Below the pieces are notes generated by a model. That model did no database searches. It was given only the letters and a program-made list of their open reading frames with translations, and was not told the DNA's origin. From positions 223,866 through 287,865 of the forward strand of contig NZ_FNVO01000007.1 of NCBI RefSeq assembly GCF_900108175.1: a stretch of 64,000 bases of DNA, read 5' to 3'. This document shows, piece by piece, positions 27,309 to 37,052 of this stretch (position 1 is its first letter; every line of letters begins with the position of its first letter). A program made the position numbers and the translations under genes. Origin of the DNA: Thermomonospora echinospora (GTDB lineage Bacteria; Actinomycetota; Actinomycetes; Streptosporangiales; Streptosporangiaceae).

Positions 27309-28384
27309 GAGGTCTCCCTTGCGGCGGGGGTGCCGGCACAGTCGCCGACCGGACTGGTCAGCAGCTCGCGCAGCCGGTCGATGGCCGCCGCCGGCGTGCA
27401 GTCGCAGGTGTAGGCGGCGGCCAGCCGGTGCCCGCCGCCGCCGAGCTCGACGCACACCCGGCCGACGTCCACCCGCCCCTTGGAACGGGTGGACACGTAC
27501 CAGCGGCCGTCGTCGGTCTCCTTGCAGACCACCGCGACCTCGGCCTCGTCGGCCCGACGCAGCTGGTCGATCACGCCCTCCAGCTGGTCGTAGCGGACGT
27601 CGCGGGCGGCCCGGTCGGCCCGGCTGATCGTGGTCCACACCAGGCCCAGCCCGCCGACCGCCTCCGGCTCGAACCGGGCCCGGCCCAGCGCCCCGCCGAG
27701 CACCTGCAGGTAGCCGAACGGGGCGCGGTCCCACAGCTCGCGGCCGACCGTGTCGGGCCGGACCCCGGCGGCCAGCAGCCGCCCGGCCATGCCGTGCACC
27801 TCCGGCGTGGTGGAGCCGTACTTGAACGAGCCGGTGTCGCTGGCCAGCCCGGCGTACAGGCCACAGGCGATGTCCCGGGTCAGCGGGACGCCGAGCCGCT
27901 CGATGAGCCGCTCGGTGAGCACCGCAGTGGCCGCGGCGGCGGGGTCGACCAGCCGCACCGTGCCGAACCCGGTGTTGGAGGCGTGGTGGTCGATGACGAT
28001 CAGCTCCCGGGCCCGGCCGGCGGGCCCGGCCAGCGAGCCGAGCCGCTCCAGCGACGCCGCGTCGAACGTGATCATCAGCTCCGGGGCCGCGGGCACCCGG
28101 CCGGGCTCGGCCAGCAGTTCCTGGCCGGGCAGGAAGCCCAGGCTGGCCGGCACCGTGAACGGCTCGCCGAAGGAGGCGGCGCAGCGCCTGCCCAGCGTCC
28201 GCAGCGCCTGCCCGAAGGCCAGCATCGACCCCAGTGCGTCGCCGTCCGGTGACACGTGGCAGGCCAGCCAGACCTCCCCGGCGGCCTCGATCAGCCGCAC
28301 CGCCCGCTCCCACCGGTCCTGCTCGGACGCCCCGTCACGGGCGTGTCCGGCGGCGGTGGGCACGGGCATCGTCCTGTCGCTCAC
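27305..28384 (-). CDS. DHH-family oligoribonuclease / pAp phosphatase (NrnA-like)
   Basis: Phosphoesterase that degrades nano-RNAs and dephosphorylates pAp. A 359-residue protein. The metal-binding motifs are HVSPDGDALGS (43-53), FDAASLERLG and IDHHASNTGFG (D132, H133, H134). The C-terminal DHHA1 domain has the GGGGHRLAAAYTC loop. The start GTG at 28382-28384 gives a family-like N-terminus; reading further upstream would run into rbfA with unlikely residues. The position between rbfA and truB is conserved in actinomycetes. Confidence 0.92.
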   Translation of the reverse strand: MSDRTMPVPTAAGHARDGASEQDRWERAVRLIEAAGEVWLACHVSPDGDALGSMLAFGQALRTLGRRCAASFGEPFTVPASLGFLPGQELLAEPGRVPAAPELMITFDAASLERLGSLAGPAGRARELIVIDHHASNTGFGTVRLVDPAAAATAVLTERLIERLGVPLTRDIACGLYAGLASDTGSFKYGSTTPEVHGMAGRLLAAGVRPDTVGRELWDRAPFGYLQVLGGALGRARFEPEAVGGLGLVWTTISRADRAARDVRYDQLEGVIDQLRRADEAEVAVVCKETDDGRWYVSTRSKGRVDVGRVCVELGGGGHRLAAAYTCDCTPAAAIDRLRELLTSPVGDCAGTPAARETS

Positions 28385-28432
28385 GTTCCCGCCCTCGGCT
28401 CGCCTGCCGCACGGCCGTCCGGTGCCGCAGAC

Positions 28433-28460
28433 GGCCGGACCGCCCGCGGACGGTCCGGCC
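28433..28460 (-). terminator. Hairpin in rbfA - nrnA-like gap
   Basis: Perfect 10-bp stem GGCCGGACCG / CGGTCCGGCC with an 8-nt loop, in the 127-bp gap. It could be a partial terminator or an RNA-processing site within the superoperon. Confidence 0.5.
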
Positions 28461-28511
28461 CGTTGCCGTGCCCGCTTCCGGCCGACGGCGCCGTGTGCGC
28501 CACCGGCCCGC

Positions 28512-28985
28512 TCACGGTGAAGAGTGTCCCTTGCCGCCGTCGGCGTCGACGTCGCTTTCGGCATCCTCCTCACCGACGCGATAGGGATTGGCCTCCCCCG
28601 CGGGGCTGGCCCCCTCGGCCGCCTTGGCCACCTGCTCGTCGTGGGCCCGGGCCCGGGCCAGCAGGTCGTCGATCTGCCGGGCGTTGTCCATCACCGCGTC
28701 GAACTCGAAGGTCAGCGTGGGAGTGTGCCGGATCCCGGTCCGCCGGCCGACCTCGGAGCGGATGATCCCCTTGGCGCTCTCCAGCGCCGCCGCGGTGTCG
28801 GCCCGCTCGCCCTCCGAGCCGTACACCGTGTAGTAGACCGTGGCGTCCCGCAGGTCGCCGGTGACCTTGGCGTCGGTCACCGTGACGAACCCGAGCCGGG
28901 GATCCTTGATACGGCGTTCCAGCATCTCGGCCACGATCTGCTGGATCCGGTCGGCGAGCTTGCGCGCCCGAGCCGCGTCCACCAT
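28512..28985 (-). CDS. rbfA: 30S ribosome-binding factor A
   Basis: A KH-like factor that binds the immature 30S subunit and helps 16S rRNA 5'-end maturation. A 157-residue protein whose core ([70 protein letters not shown]) matches RbfA. A charged, Asp/Glu-rich C-terminal tail of about 40 residues is typical of actinobacteria. Start ATG at 28983-28985. It follows the DUF503 gene in the superoperon. Confidence 0.95.
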   Translation of the reverse strand: MVDAARARKLADRIQQIVAEMLERRIKDPRLGFVTVTDAKVTGDLRDATVYYTVYGSEGERADTAAALESAKGIIRSEVGRRTGIRHTPTLTFEFDAVMDNARQIDDLLARARAHDEQVAKAAEGASPAGEANPYRVGEEDAESDVDADGGKGHSSP

Positions 28986-29044
28986 GTCTGTCCGTCCTCG
29001 TCTTGTCTTGTGGGGGATCTGGGAGATCCCCCTACCCCGAACGG

Positions 29045-29341
29045 CTAGTCGTCCTCGCCGTACAACCGCCGCCGTGCCGAGAGCATCTCGACCTCGGGGC
29101 GGCCGGCCACCAGCCGTTCGCAGGCGTCCAGGACCTCGGTGCAGTTGCCGGCGGTGGCCGACACCACCGCCACGCCGATCTCCGCCCGCCGGTGCAGGTC
29201 GTTGGCGCCGGTCTCGGCGACCGCGACGGCGGGGAACCTCCTGCGCACCTCGGCCACGATCGGCCGCACGACCGACCGCTTCTGCTTCAGCGACCGCACG
29301 TCGCCGAGCAGCAGGTCGAACGTCAACGCACCCACATACAC
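29045..29341 (-). CDS. DUF503 (YlxP-like) protein
   Basis: A 98-residue protein of the DUF503/YlxP family, regularly found between infB and rbfA. The pattern [27 protein letters not shown] followed by [25 protein letters not shown] is diagnostic. The fold is ferredoxin-like; a role in translation or ribosome assembly is likely but undefined. The start is GTG at 29339-29341. It lies 213 bp downstream of infB on the minus strand in reading order reversed, meaning that infB is transcribed first and its hairpins separate them. Confidence 0.9.
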   Translation of the reverse strand: MYVGALTFDLLLGDVRSLKQKRSVVRPIVAEVRRRFPAVAVAETGANDLHRRAEIGVAVVSATAGNCTEVLDACERLVAGRPEVEMLSARRRLYGEDD

Positions 29342-29438
29342 CTAACCCATCACCCCGGGTGTCGAGTCCCGCCGAACGTCAGGCCCGCAAACCCCCCACG
29401 CTCCATGGGCCGGAGACCGACGCCAGGGGGCGTGGGGG

Positions 29439-29481
29439 GTGGGGCTTCCCCACATCGGGGGCCCGGGGGTCACCCCCCGGG
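29439..29481 (-). terminator. Two tandem hairpins after infB
   Basis: GTGGGG / CCCCAC (29439-29453, CTT loop) and CCCGGGGG / CCCCCGGG (29462-29481, TCAC loop) lie 74-116 bp past the infB stop, in the 213-bp gap before the DUF503 gene. They suggest at least partial termination inside the superoperon. Confidence 0.6.
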
Positions 29482-29554
29482 TCGGCACAGCGGGCGGGGC
29501 CACCGGCGAAGTCGGCCGTCAGGCCGACGAGCACGGTGACCCCGCCCCGCCTGC

Positions 29555-32500
29555 TCAGTCGCGCGGCTTCTCCCGCATCTCGAAGCACTCGATGACATCG
29601 TCGAGCTTGACGTCCTGGTACCCGATGCCGATACCGCACTCGAAGCCCTCGCGGACCTCGGTCACATCGTCCTTCTCGCGGCGCAGCGAGGAGACGGTGA
29701 GGTTGTCGGCGACCACGGTCCCCTGGCGCACCAGGCGGGCCTTGGCACCGCGCTGGATGACGCCCGACTGGACCATGCAGCCGGCCACGTTGCCGATCCG
29801 CGGCACCTTGAAGATCGCGCGGATCTCCGCGGTACCGAGCTGGACCTCCTCGAACTCCGGCTTGAGCATGCCCTTGAGGGCCGCCTCCACCTCTTCGATC
29901 GCCTGGTAGATGATCGAGTAGAAGCGGATGTCCACGCCCTCGCGGTCGGCCGCCTCCTGCGCGTTGCGCTCCGGCCGGACGTTGAAGCCGATGATCACCG
30001 CGCCGTCGGAGGCCACCGCCAGGTTGACGTCGTCCTGCGTGATCGCGCCGACGCCGCGGCGGATGACCCGCAGGTTGACCTCCTCGCCCACGTCGATCTT
30101 CAGCAGCGAGTCCTCCAGCGCCTCCACCGAGCCGGACACGTCGCCCTTGAGGATGAGCAGCAGTTCCTGCCGCTCGCCCTTCTTGAGGCGCTCCATGATC
30201 TCCTCCAGCGACCCGGAGGGCCGGGCGCGCAGGAGTTCGGCGTTGCGCTTGCGTGCAGTGCGCTTGTCGGCGATCTGACGGGCCACCCGGTCGTCCTCGA
30301 CGACCAGGAAGTTGTCGCCCGCGCTGGGCACCGCGGTCAGGCCGAGCACCTGCACCGGTCGCGACGGCCCGGCCTCCTCGACGGGCTTGTAGTTCTCGTC
30401 GAGCATCGCCCGCACCCGGCCGTGCGCCACACCGCAGACGATCGAGTCGCCGACCCGCAGGGTGCCGCGCTGCACCAGCACGGTCGCCACCGCGCCCCGG
30501 CCGCGGTCCAGGTGCGCCTCGATGGCGACGCCCTGGGCGTCCATGTCCGGGTTGGCCTTCAGGTCCAGTTCGGCGTCGGCGGTCAGGACGATCGCCTCAA
30601 GCAGTCCGTCGAGGTTGATGCCCTGCTTGGCGGACACGTCCACGAACAGGGTCTGACCGCCGTACTCCTCGGCGACCAGGCCGTACTCGGTGAGCTGGGC
30701 CCGCACCCGCTGCGGGTCGGCGCCCTCCTTGTCGATCTTGTTGACCGCCACCACGATCGGCACCCCGGCCGCCGTGGCGTGGTCGATCGCCTCGGTGGTC
30801 TGCGGCTTGACCCCGTCGTCGGCGGCGACCACCAGCACCACCAGGTCGGTGGTGTCGGCACCGCGGGCACGCATGGCGGTGAACGCCTCGTGACCCGGGG
30901 TGTCGATGAAGGTGATCTTGCGGTCCTCGCCGTCGACCTCGGTCTGCACCTGGTAGGCGCCGATGTGCTGGGTGATGCCGCCGGCCTCGCCGGCCACCAC
31001 GTTGGCGTTGCGGATCGCGTCCAGCAGCTTGGTCTTACCGTGGTCGACGTGACCCATGACGGTCACCACCGGCGGCCGGACCGCCAGCTCCTCCTCGCCA
31101 CCGCTGTCCTCGCCGAACTCGATGTCGAACGACTCCAGCAGCTCGCGGTCCTCGTCCTCGGGCGAGACCACCTGGACGTCGAAGTCCAGCTCGGCGCCGA
31201 GCAGCTTGAGGGTGTCCTCGCTGACCGACTGAGTCGCGGTGACCATCTCGCCGAGGTGCAGCATGATCTGCACCAGCGACGCCGGGTTGGCGCCGATCTT
31301 CTCGGCGAAGTCGGTCAGCGAGGCGCCCTGCGGCAGCTTGATGGCCTTGCCGCCGCCGCGCGGAGCCTGGACGCCGCCGATGGCGGGCGCCTGCATGTTG
31401 TCGAACTCTTGACGCCGCTGCTTCTTGGACTTGCGGCCACGTGCCGGGCGACCACCTGGACGCCCGAAGGCACCCGCCGTACCGCCACGGCCACGGCCGC
31501 CGCCACCGGGACGCGGACCGCCGAAGCCGCCACCGCCACCGGGACGACCACCGCCGCCACCACCGGGACGCGGACCGCCGAAGCCGCCGCCACCACCGGG
31601 ACGACCCGCACCGGCCGGACGACCGCCACCGGGACGACCACCACCGGGACGACCGCCGCCGCCACCACCGGGACCGCGCCCACCGCCCGGTCCCCCGGTG
31701 CTGGGCCGCGAGGGCATGTTCATCGGGCTCGGCCGCGGACCGCCCGGACGCGGCGGCATACCGCCGCCACCGCCGGGACGCGGACCGCCGGCCCCAGGAC
31801 CGGGACGCGGCGCGGCCGGACGCGGACCACCGGGCCGGTCGCCGCCGCGCGGGCCGCGGTCGCCCTGGCGCTCACCGGGGGGCGGGCCGGGACGCGGACC
31901 GGGCTTGGGCGTGGTCCCCATGCCGGTGTTGGTCGAGCTGAACGGGTTGTTGCCCGGACGCGGGGCGCCCGGACGTCCGCCACCCTGGCGCGGGCCGGGA
32001 CGGGGGCCCGGCTTGGGCGCGCGAGGACCCGGCTTGGGCACCGCGGGACCGCCATGGCCGCCGTGGCCGCCCTGACCGGCGGCGGGACCGCCGGGCACGG
32101 GCGGAGCCTTGGGGCCCGCCTGCGCGGCGGGCGCCTGCGGCCGGGGACGGCCGCCGCCCGGGGCGCTCGGCGCACTCGGCACCTGCTGCACGGGGGCCTG
32201 CGGAACGGGACCCGGACGCGGCGCCGTACGGCCCGCGCCGCCACCGCCGGGCCGGGGACCCTCGGGACGAGGACCCTCGGGCCGGGGACCCTGGGGACCG
32301 GGCCGCGGGCCCGGCTTAGGCGCGGGGCCCGGCCTGGGCACCGCGGGGCGGGCGCCGCCGTCGGCGCCCACGGGCGGCCTGGGGGCCGCCTGCTCGGGCC
32401 GCCGGCCGGGAGCCTGCGGCCTGCGGCCGCCGCCCTTGCCGGAGCCCTGAGAAGAATTGGAGAAAGCTTCGGTAAGCCTTCGAACGACCGGCGCCTCGAT

Positions 32501-32611
32501 CGTGGAGGACGCCGACCGTACGAACTCGCCCATTTCCTGGAGCTTGGCCATGACGACCTTGCTCTCGACACCGAACTCCTTGGCGAGTTCGTAAACCCGG
32601 ACCTTCGCCAC
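29555..32611 (-). CDS. infB: Translation initiation factor IF-2
   Basis: GTPase that brings fMet-tRNA to the ribosome. At 1018 residues it is long. The IF2N domain is at about 1-50 ([25 protein letters not shown]). It is followed by a roughly 340-residue Gly/Pro/Arg linker with near-exact GGPRPGGGG-type repeats, a second IF2N-like part, and the G domain with G1 GHVDHGKT (520-527), G3 DTPGHEAF and G4 NKID (624-627). Domains II, III and IV end the protein. The start is GTG at 32609-32611. The repeated linker DNA (about 31,450-32,430) is a likely site of length variation. Confidence 0.96.
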   Translation of the reverse strand: MAKVRVYELAKEFGVESKVVMAKLQEMGEFVRSASSTIEAPVVRRLTEAFSNSSQGSGKGGGRRPQAPGRRPEQAAPRPPVGADGGARPAVPRPGPAPKPGPRPGPQGPRPEGPRPEGPRPGGGGAGRTAPRPGPVPQAPVQQVPSAPSAPGGGRPRPQAPAAQAGPKAPPVPGGPAAGQGGHGGHGGPAVPKPGPRAPKPGPRPGPRQGGGRPGAPRPGNNPFSSTNTGMGTTPKPGPRPGPPPGERQGDRGPRGGDRPGGPRPAAPRPGPGAGGPRPGGGGGMPPRPGGPRPSPMNMPSRPSTGGPGGGRGPGGGGGGRPGGGRPGGGRPAGAGRPGGGGGFGGPRPGGGGGGRPGGGGGFGGPRPGGGGRGRGGTAGAFGRPGGRPARGRKSKKQRRQEFDNMQAPAIGGVQAPRGGGKAIKLPQGASLTDFAEKIGANPASLVQIMLHLGEMVTATQSVSEDTLKLLGAELDFDVQVVSPEDEDRELLESFDIEFGEDSGGEEELAVRPPVVTVMGHVDHGKTKLLDAIRNANVVAGEAGGITQHIGAYQVQTEVDGEDRKITFIDTPGHEAFTAMRARGADTTDLVVLVVAADDGVKPQTTEAIDHATAAGVPIVVAVNKIDKEGADPQRVRAQLTEYGLVAEEYGGQTLFVDVSAKQGINLDGLLEAIVLTADAELDLKANPDMDAQGVAIEAHLDRGRGAVATVLVQRGTLRVGDSIVCGVAHGRVRAMLDENYKPVEEAGPSRPVQVLGLTAVPSAGDNFLVVEDDRVARQIADKRTARKRNAELLRARPSGSLEEIMERLKKGERQELLLILKGDVSGSVEALEDSLLKIDVGEEVNLRVIRRGVGAITQDDVNLAVASDGAVIIGFNVRPERNAQEAADREGVDIRFYSIIYQAIEEVEAALKGMLKPEFEEVQLGTAEIRAIFKVPRIGNVAGCMVQSGVIQRGAKARLVRQGTVVADNLTVSSLRREKDDVTEVREGFECGIGIGYQDVKLDDVIECFEMREKPRD

Positions 32612-32721
32612 TGCACTCCCTACTCGACCCGGGAGGTAGCGGCCTCCGGGCCGTCGCTAACTTGCCGTACTCATCGCGGCGTGCTCATCGAGCGCTCATA
32701 GCAATCTCGACCTGCTTCCGA

Positions 32722-33036
32722 CTAGACGTCGCTTACCGTTCGGCCGTCCTCCTGCCGCCTGGCCTGTGCCTCGAGGCGTTCCCGCAGCATGCTCGGATCG
32801 AGCGGCCCCGCCAGGCGAAAGGCCCGGGGGAACGCCCGACGACGCTCTGCAAGCTCGAGACATCCCAGGTCGGGGTGTATGGAGGCACCCCTTCCCGGCA
32901 GCCGCCCGCGGGGGTCGGGGACGATCACGCCCTCGACCGCCACCAGGCGCAGCAGGTCGGACTTGGCCGTGCGAACCCGGCAGCCCACGCAGGTACGGCA
33001 TGGGCCATCACCCTGAGCGGCCGGGCCACGTCTCAT
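32722..33036 (-). CDS. YlxR family (DUF448) RNA-binding protein
   Basis: A 104-residue basic protein of the YlxR/DUF448 family, always next to nusA. The signature is CRTCVGCRVRTAKSDLLRLV, then a PDPRGRLPGRGASIHPDLGCLELAERRRAFPRAFR stretch. The start ATG at 33034-33036 (MRRGPAAQGDG) lies 4 bp after the nusA stop; an in-frame start 39 bases upstream would overlap nusA. In other bacteria YlxR binds RNase P RNA or tunes rnpB output; here only the family is certain. Confidence 0.88.
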   Translation of the reverse strand: MRRGPAAQGDGPCRTCVGCRVRTAKSDLLRLVAVEGVIVPDPRGRLPGRGASIHPDLGCLELAERRRAFPRAFRLAGPLDPSMLRERLEAQARRQEDGRTVSDV

Positions 33037-33040
33037 GAGT

Positions 33041-34117
33041 CTACCGCGCCGACGCGTCGGCGGGACCTGTCGCATGCTCCGTACTTGATCCGGACGTGTC
33101 GGACCCGGCCCGACCCGTCCCGGTGGCCTGGCCCGGACCGGGCGGGGCCGGCTGCTCGGTGTCGGGCCGGATGTCGATCCGCCAGCCGGTCAGCCGAGCC
33201 GCCAGCCGGGCGTTCTGCCCCTCTTTGCCGATGGCCAGCGACAGCTGGTAGTCGGGCACGATCACCCGAGCCACCCGGCCGCCCTCGTCGACCACCTGCA
33301 CGCCGCTCACCCGGGCGGGCGAGAGCGCGTTGCCGACGAACTCGGCCGGATCCTCCGACCAGTCGATGATGTCGATCTTCTCTCCGTGCAGCTCGTGCAT
33401 CACGTTGCGGACCCGGCTGCCCATCGGGCCGATGCACGCCCCCTTGGCGTTCACCCCGGCCTTGCGGGACCGTACCGCGATCTTGGTACGGTGCCCGGCC
33501 TCCCGGGCGATGGCCGCGATCTCCACGGTGCCGTCGGCGATCTCGGGCACCTCCAGCGCGAACAGCTTGCGGACCAGGTTGGGGTGGGTCCGCGACAGCT
33601 GCACCGACGGGCCCCGGTGGCCCTTGCGCACCTGCACCACGTAGGCCCGCAGCCGGTCGCCGTGCTCATAGGACTCGCCCGGCACCTGCTCCTGCGGGGG
33701 CAGCACCGCCTCGATCCGGCCCAGGTCCACCAGCACGTTGCGTGGGTCCTTGCCCTGCTGGATCACGCCGGAGACGATGTCGCCCTCGCGGCCGGCATAC
33801 TCCCCGAACGTCAGCTCGTCCTCGGCGTCGCGCAGCTTCTGCAGGATGACCTGCTTGGCCGTGGTCGCCGCGATACGGCTGAAACCCTCGGGGGTGTCGT
33901 CATATTCCCGGAGGGTGTTGCCCTCCTCGTCGATCTCCGCCGCCCACACCGTCACGTGCCCGCTTCTGCGGTCCAGCTCCACCCGCGCCTTCGGCGCCGC
34001 CCCCTCCGTGCGGTGGTAGGCGATCAGCATGGCGTCTTCGATGGCCTTGACGACCAGATCGAGCGAGATGTCCTTCTCGCTCTCGAGGCTGCGCAGCGCA
34101 GCCATGTCGATGTCCAC
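33041..34117 (-). CDS. nusA: Transcription elongation/termination factor NusA
   Basis: RNA-polymerase-associated factor for pausing, termination and rRNA antitermination. A 358-residue protein in the short actinobacterial form: an N-terminal polymerase-binding domain, an S1 domain ([13 protein letters not shown]) and two KH domains ([22 protein letters not shown] and [20 protein letters not shown]). It lacks the acidic C-terminal repeats of E. coli NusA and ends in a Pro/Ser-rich tail. The start is GTG at 34115-34117, 12 bp after rimP. Confidence 0.96.
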   Translation of the reverse strand: MDIDMAALRSLESEKDISLDLVVKAIEDAMLIAYHRTEGAAPKARVELDRRSGHVTVWAAEIDEEGNTLREYDDTPEGFSRIAATTAKQVILQKLRDAEDELTFGEYAGREGDIVSGVIQQGKDPRNVLVDLGRIEAVLPPQEQVPGESYEHGDRLRAYVVQVRKGHRGPSVQLSRTHPNLVRKLFALEVPEIADGTVEIAAIAREAGHRTKIAVRSRKAGVNAKGACIGPMGSRVRNVMHELHGEKIDIIDWSEDPAEFVGNALSPARVSGVQVVDEGGRVARVIVPDYQLSLAIGKEGQNARLAARLTGWRIDIRPDTEQPAPPGPGQATGTGRAGSDTSGSSTEHATGPADASAR

Positions 34118-34129
34118 GTAAGCTCCCCC

Positions 34130-34771
34130 TCAGTTCCCGGCCTCGTCGGTTCCCGGGTCGGCGGGCTCGTCGTCGTCATCGCCGGACCCGGCCCGCCCCT
34201 CGACCCGCTCCTCCGGACGGCGGAACTCCACCTGCACCCTGCCGCGGCCCAGCTCGCCGTGGCCGAACCGGCGCCGCCGGCCGGCGATCTCCAGGACCAC
34301 CGCGTCGTCGTCGGCGGCGACCACCCGCCCCTCGACCTGGCCGCCGTCGGCCAGCGCCGTGCGCACCAGCCGGCCGGTCGCGCGCCGCCAGTGCCGCGGC
34401 TCGGTCAGCGGCCGGTCCACGCCGGGCGAGGTGACCTCCAGGACGTACGGGGCGTTGCCCATCACGTCGGTGTCGTCGAGCGCGCTGGACACCGTCTGGT
34501 TCAGGCTCGCCACGTCGTCCAGGCTCACGCCGCCGTCGGCGTCCACCACGACGCGCACCAGCCGACGCCGCCCGGCGGGCTTGACGTCCAGCTCCTCCAG
34601 GTCCAGGCCCTGCTCGGCGACCAGTGGCCCCACCAGCCGGGTGAGCTCGGCCTGCAGCTGCGCCCGCGACGGGCCACCCCCGGAGGTGGGTCGCCCCTCC
34701 CGGTGGCCGGTGGGCCGCCCGTCCCGGTGGGGAGCCCGCCGAGCGCGGCCACGGTCGGATTCGACGCTCAT
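34130..34771 (-). CDS. rimP: Ribosome maturation factor RimP
   Basis: 30S assembly factor, first gene of the nusA-infB operon. A 213-residue protein. The two-domain RimP core starts at about residue 35 (LTRLVGPLVAEQGLDLEELDV), with LVRVVVDADGGVSLDDVASLN and YVLEVTSPGVDRPLTEPRHW. A basic N-terminal extension and an acidic C-terminal tail flank it. Start ATG at 34769-34771, with GGAGG-type sequence just upstream. In the divergent gap, TAGGCT in a reversed TGTCGATAGGCT stretch could be the operon -10 box. Confidence 0.93.
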   Translation of the reverse strand: MSVESDRGRARRAPHRDGRPTGHREGRPTSGGGPSRAQLQAELTRLVGPLVAEQGLDLEELDVKPAGRRRLVRVVVDADGGVSLDDVASLNQTVSSALDDTDVMGNAPYVLEVTSPGVDRPLTEPRHWRRATGRLVRTALADGGQVEGRVVAADDDAVVLEIAGRRRRFGHGELGRGRVQVEFRRPEERVEGRAGSGDDDDEPADPGTDEAGN

Positions 34772-34987
34772 GGGGGACCTCCTCCTGGTACGGACGCCGC
34801 AGTTTACGTATTCAAGCCTATCGACAGGCGGGCTCAGCAGCGTTCTTTCGGTCGGGCACCCGGCGCGGCGGTGACGCGGCGGAACACCCGTGTGCGCTGT
34901 GGAATACTGCCTGACCGCGTCACTTCACGCCACGGGCGTCACGTGCCGACACGACGGTCACATCACGACACGGGCCAGGAGAACGGC

Positions 34988-35494
34988 TTGCGACCAGCCA
35001 GGACACCGGCGGGACCGGCCGTGTCGCGGCGGACGCTGCTGGGCGGCGCCGTGTCGGCCGCAGCGCTCGGCGGGTGCGCCGAGAAGGGGCCGCGGGTGCC
35101 CGCGCCCCTGCCGGACGTCGCCGTCCTGACCGCCGCGATCGCCGCCGAGCAGCGCCTGGTCGCGCTGTACGAGGCGGCGCTGCGGGCTCATCCGGGCCTC
35201 GGCAAGCGGCTAAACCCCGTGCTCGCGCATCACCGCGAACACCTGGGGGCCTTGCGACGCCATTACATCCCTGGGACCGAAAAGGTCACCGCCACCGCGT
35301 CGCCGGCGGCACCGCCCGAGGTCCCCGGCAAGGAGTCACAGGTGCTGGGGCTGCTGCGCCGTGTCGAGGGCGAGGCGGCCGGGGCCCGGGTAAACGATGT
35401 GCAGCGGGTGACGCCAGAGATGGCCCAGTTGCTGGCCAGCATCGGCGCCTGCGAGGCCGGGCACGCAGCGATGCTGACCGAGGACGAGGGATGA
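34988..35494 (+). CDS. Tat-type ferritin-like lipoprotein (DUF4439-like)
   Basis: A 168-residue exported protein. The N-terminus has a twin-arginine pattern (SRRTLLGGAVSAAA) ending in a lipobox LGGC, so a Tat-exported lipoprotein is predicted. The mature part is a ferritin-like four-helix bundle of the DUF4439 type (AAIAAEQRLVALYEAALRAH, LAHHREHLGALRRHY, ASIGACEAGHAAML), with Glu/His positions suited to a di-metal site. The start is TTG at 34988-34990, with AGGAG 6 bases upstream. The stop overlaps the next gene by four bases. It is divergent from rimP. Confidence 0.75.
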   Translation: MRPARTPAGPAVSRRTLLGGAVSAAALGGCAEKGPRVPAPLPDVAVLTAAIAAEQRLVALYEAALRAHPGLGKRLNPVLAHHREHLGALRRHYIPGTEKVTATASPAAPPEVPGKESQVLGLLRRVEGEAAGARVNDVQRVTPEMAQLLASIGACEAGHAAMLTEDEG

Positions 35495-35949
35495 GCCGCA
35501 CCGTCGAGGCGCTGCAGGCGGCGCTGGCCGCCGAGCACGCCGCCGTCTACGGGTACGGGGTGGTGGGCGCCGGGTTGAGCGGCGCCGGGCAGGAGACGGC
35601 CCGCCTGGTCATGAACGCGCACCGGACCCGCCGCGACCAGCTCACGGCGCACCTGGTGCAGCGGCGGGCGCGGCCGGTGGCCGCCGCTGCCGCCTACCGG
35701 CTGCCGGTCCGGGTGACCTCGGCGAAGACGGCCGCCGAACTCGCCGCCGTCCTGGAGGACCGGGCGCTGGCCGCCCATCTGGCCCTGGCCGGCGCCGAGG
35801 AGGCGGACCTGCGCCGGTACGCGGCGCTCGCCATGCAGGAGGCCATGAGCCGGTCGGTCGGCTGGCGCCGGAGTGCGGGGGGTCGGGCCGTCCCGCCGGC
35901 GTTCCCCGGGCTGCCGCAGGGCGCGCCGGCGCCCCGGTCCCGCCGATGA
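35491..35949 (+). CDS. Cytoplasmic ferritin-like protein (DUF4439)
   Basis: A 152-residue ferritin-like helical bundle without signal peptide. Key segments are LQAALAAEHAAVYGYGVVGA, MNAHRTRRDQLTAHL and LEDRALAAHLALAGAEEADLRRYAALAMQEAM. The ATG at 35491 overlaps the upstream TGA (ATGA), so the pair is translationally coupled. One member is predicted outside and one inside the membrane. Iron or oxygen chemistry is plausible but unproven. A Pro/Arg-rich tail follows the bundle. Confidence 0.8.
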   Translation: MSRTVEALQAALAAEHAAVYGYGVVGAGLSGAGQETARLVMNAHRTRRDQLTAHLVQRRARPVAAAAAYRLPVRVTSAKTAAELAAVLEDRALAAHLALAGAEEADLRRYAALAMQEAMSRSVGWRRSAGGRAVPPAFPGLPQGAPAPRSRR

Positions 35950-35965
35950 CGCTCGACCGCTGACC

Positions 35966-36982
35966 TCAGCCGCTGACGGTGTCGATCTCGGTGAGGATCT
36001 CCGCCTGCCCCACCGCGTCGAGAAAAGACGCGCGCACGGCGTTGCGGGCCAGGTCGGCCAGGTCCCCCGGGCCCAGGCCGAACACGTCGGCGGCCACCCT
36101 GTACTCGCCGGTCAGAGAGGTGCCGAACATGGGCGGGTCGTCGCTGTTGAGCGTGACGTATAGGCCCTCCTCCAGCATCCGCGGCAGGGGGTGCGCGGCG
36201 TGCTCGGCCACCTGCCCGGTGCGGACGTTGGAGGTCGGGCAGACCTCCAACGGCAGGCGGGTCTCTCGCAGGTGGTCAATCAGCCGCCGGTCGTCCAGGC
36301 AGCTGATGCCGTGCCCGATGCGCTCGGCGCCCAGCCCGTCGATCGCCTCCCAGATGGTCTCGGGCCCCGTCATCTCCCCTGCGTGCGGAAGGCTGTGCAG
36401 TCCCGCAGCGACGGCCGCTCGGAAGGCGTCGCGGAAGGCGTCCGCGTGGGCGGCCCTCACCTGCTCAACGCCGCCGAGTCCGAGGCCGACCAGCCGTTCG
36501 GGCGGGTGGTGCAGGGCGTGATCGACGGTGGCGCGGGCCCCCGCGCCACCGTGCTGGCCCGCGATGTCGAAGATGTAGGCGACGCGGATGCCGTGGCGTT
36601 CGCTCGCCTGGCGGGCCGCCACATCCAGCGCCTCGGTGACGGCCGGCATGCTCATCCCGGCGAGCACGTGGGTGTAGGGGGTCACGGTGAGCTCGACGTA
36701 TCGGACGCGTTGCGCCGCCAGGTCGCGGGCGGCGCCCAACACGAGCGTGGCGATGTCCTCCGGCCGCCGGACGACGTCGCTGACCGCCTGATACACCTCG
36801 GCGAAGTGCCGGAAGTCGCGGAACTTGTAGAAGCCGCGCAGGCCCTCGGGAGTGCGTGGAAGGCGGCTATCGGGGTGACCGGCGGCCAGTTCCAGCACAG
36901 TCTGCACCGAGGCGGAACCTACCAAGTGAACGTGAAGTTCCACCTTGGGCAGTAGGTCGATGAAGTCGTAGATCCAAGTCAT
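35966..36982 (-). CDS. add: Adenosine deaminase
   Basis: Zinc hydrolase converting adenosine to inosine in purine salvage. A 338-residue TIM barrel. The metal-binding HxH is at H17/H19 (KVELHVHLVGS), the HAGE-like catalytic segment is SLPHAGEMTGPETIW, and the LNSDDPPMFGT motif near the end carries the Asp pair. The residue after HVHL is Val, not the usual Asp/Glu of HLDGA, a small oddity. The start ATG at 36980-36982 has no ribosome binding site but a -10 box 6 bp upstream, so it is probably leaderless. An in-frame GTG at 37016-37018 is the alternative. Confidence 0.92.
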   Translation of the reverse strand: MTWIYDFIDLLPKVELHVHLVGSASVQTVLELAAGHPDSRLPRTPEGLRGFYKFRDFRHFAEVYQAVSDVVRRPEDIATLVLGAARDLAAQRVRYVELTVTPYTHVLAGMSMPAVTEALDVAARQASERHGIRVAYIFDIAGQHGGAGARATVDHALHHPPERLVGLGLGGVEQVRAAHADAFRDAFRAAVAAGLHSLPHAGEMTGPETIWEAIDGLGAERIGHGISCLDDRRLIDHLRETRLPLEVCPTSNVRTGQVAEHAAHPLPRMLEEGLYVTLNSDDPPMFGTSLTGEYRVAADVFGLGPGDLADLARNAVRASFLDAVGQAEILTEIDTVSG

Positions 36983-36988
36983 GTCAGG

Positions 36989-36994
36989 AAAGTA
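36989..36994 (-). promoter_or_regulatory. -10 box for leaderless add mRNA
   Basis: On the minus strand TACTTT lies 6 bp before the add ATG, fitting transcription starting at the A of the start codon. No ribosome binding site or clear -35 is seen. Confidence 0.45.
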
Positions 36995-37052
36995 ACAATC
37001 GACCGACCGATGGGGCACCAGCTACCAAGAGAACTTGACACAAAGTCGTCAG

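Noticed and set aside
28385-28573. N-terminal extension of the NrnA-like protein
   Set aside because: It would overlap rbfA and read Arg/Ala-rich sequence; the GTG at 28384 gives the expected start.
30422-32701. 759-codon plus-strand frame opposite infB
   Set aside because: It consists mostly of Thr/Ala/Gly repeats mirroring the IF-2 linker; no ribosome binding site or family match.
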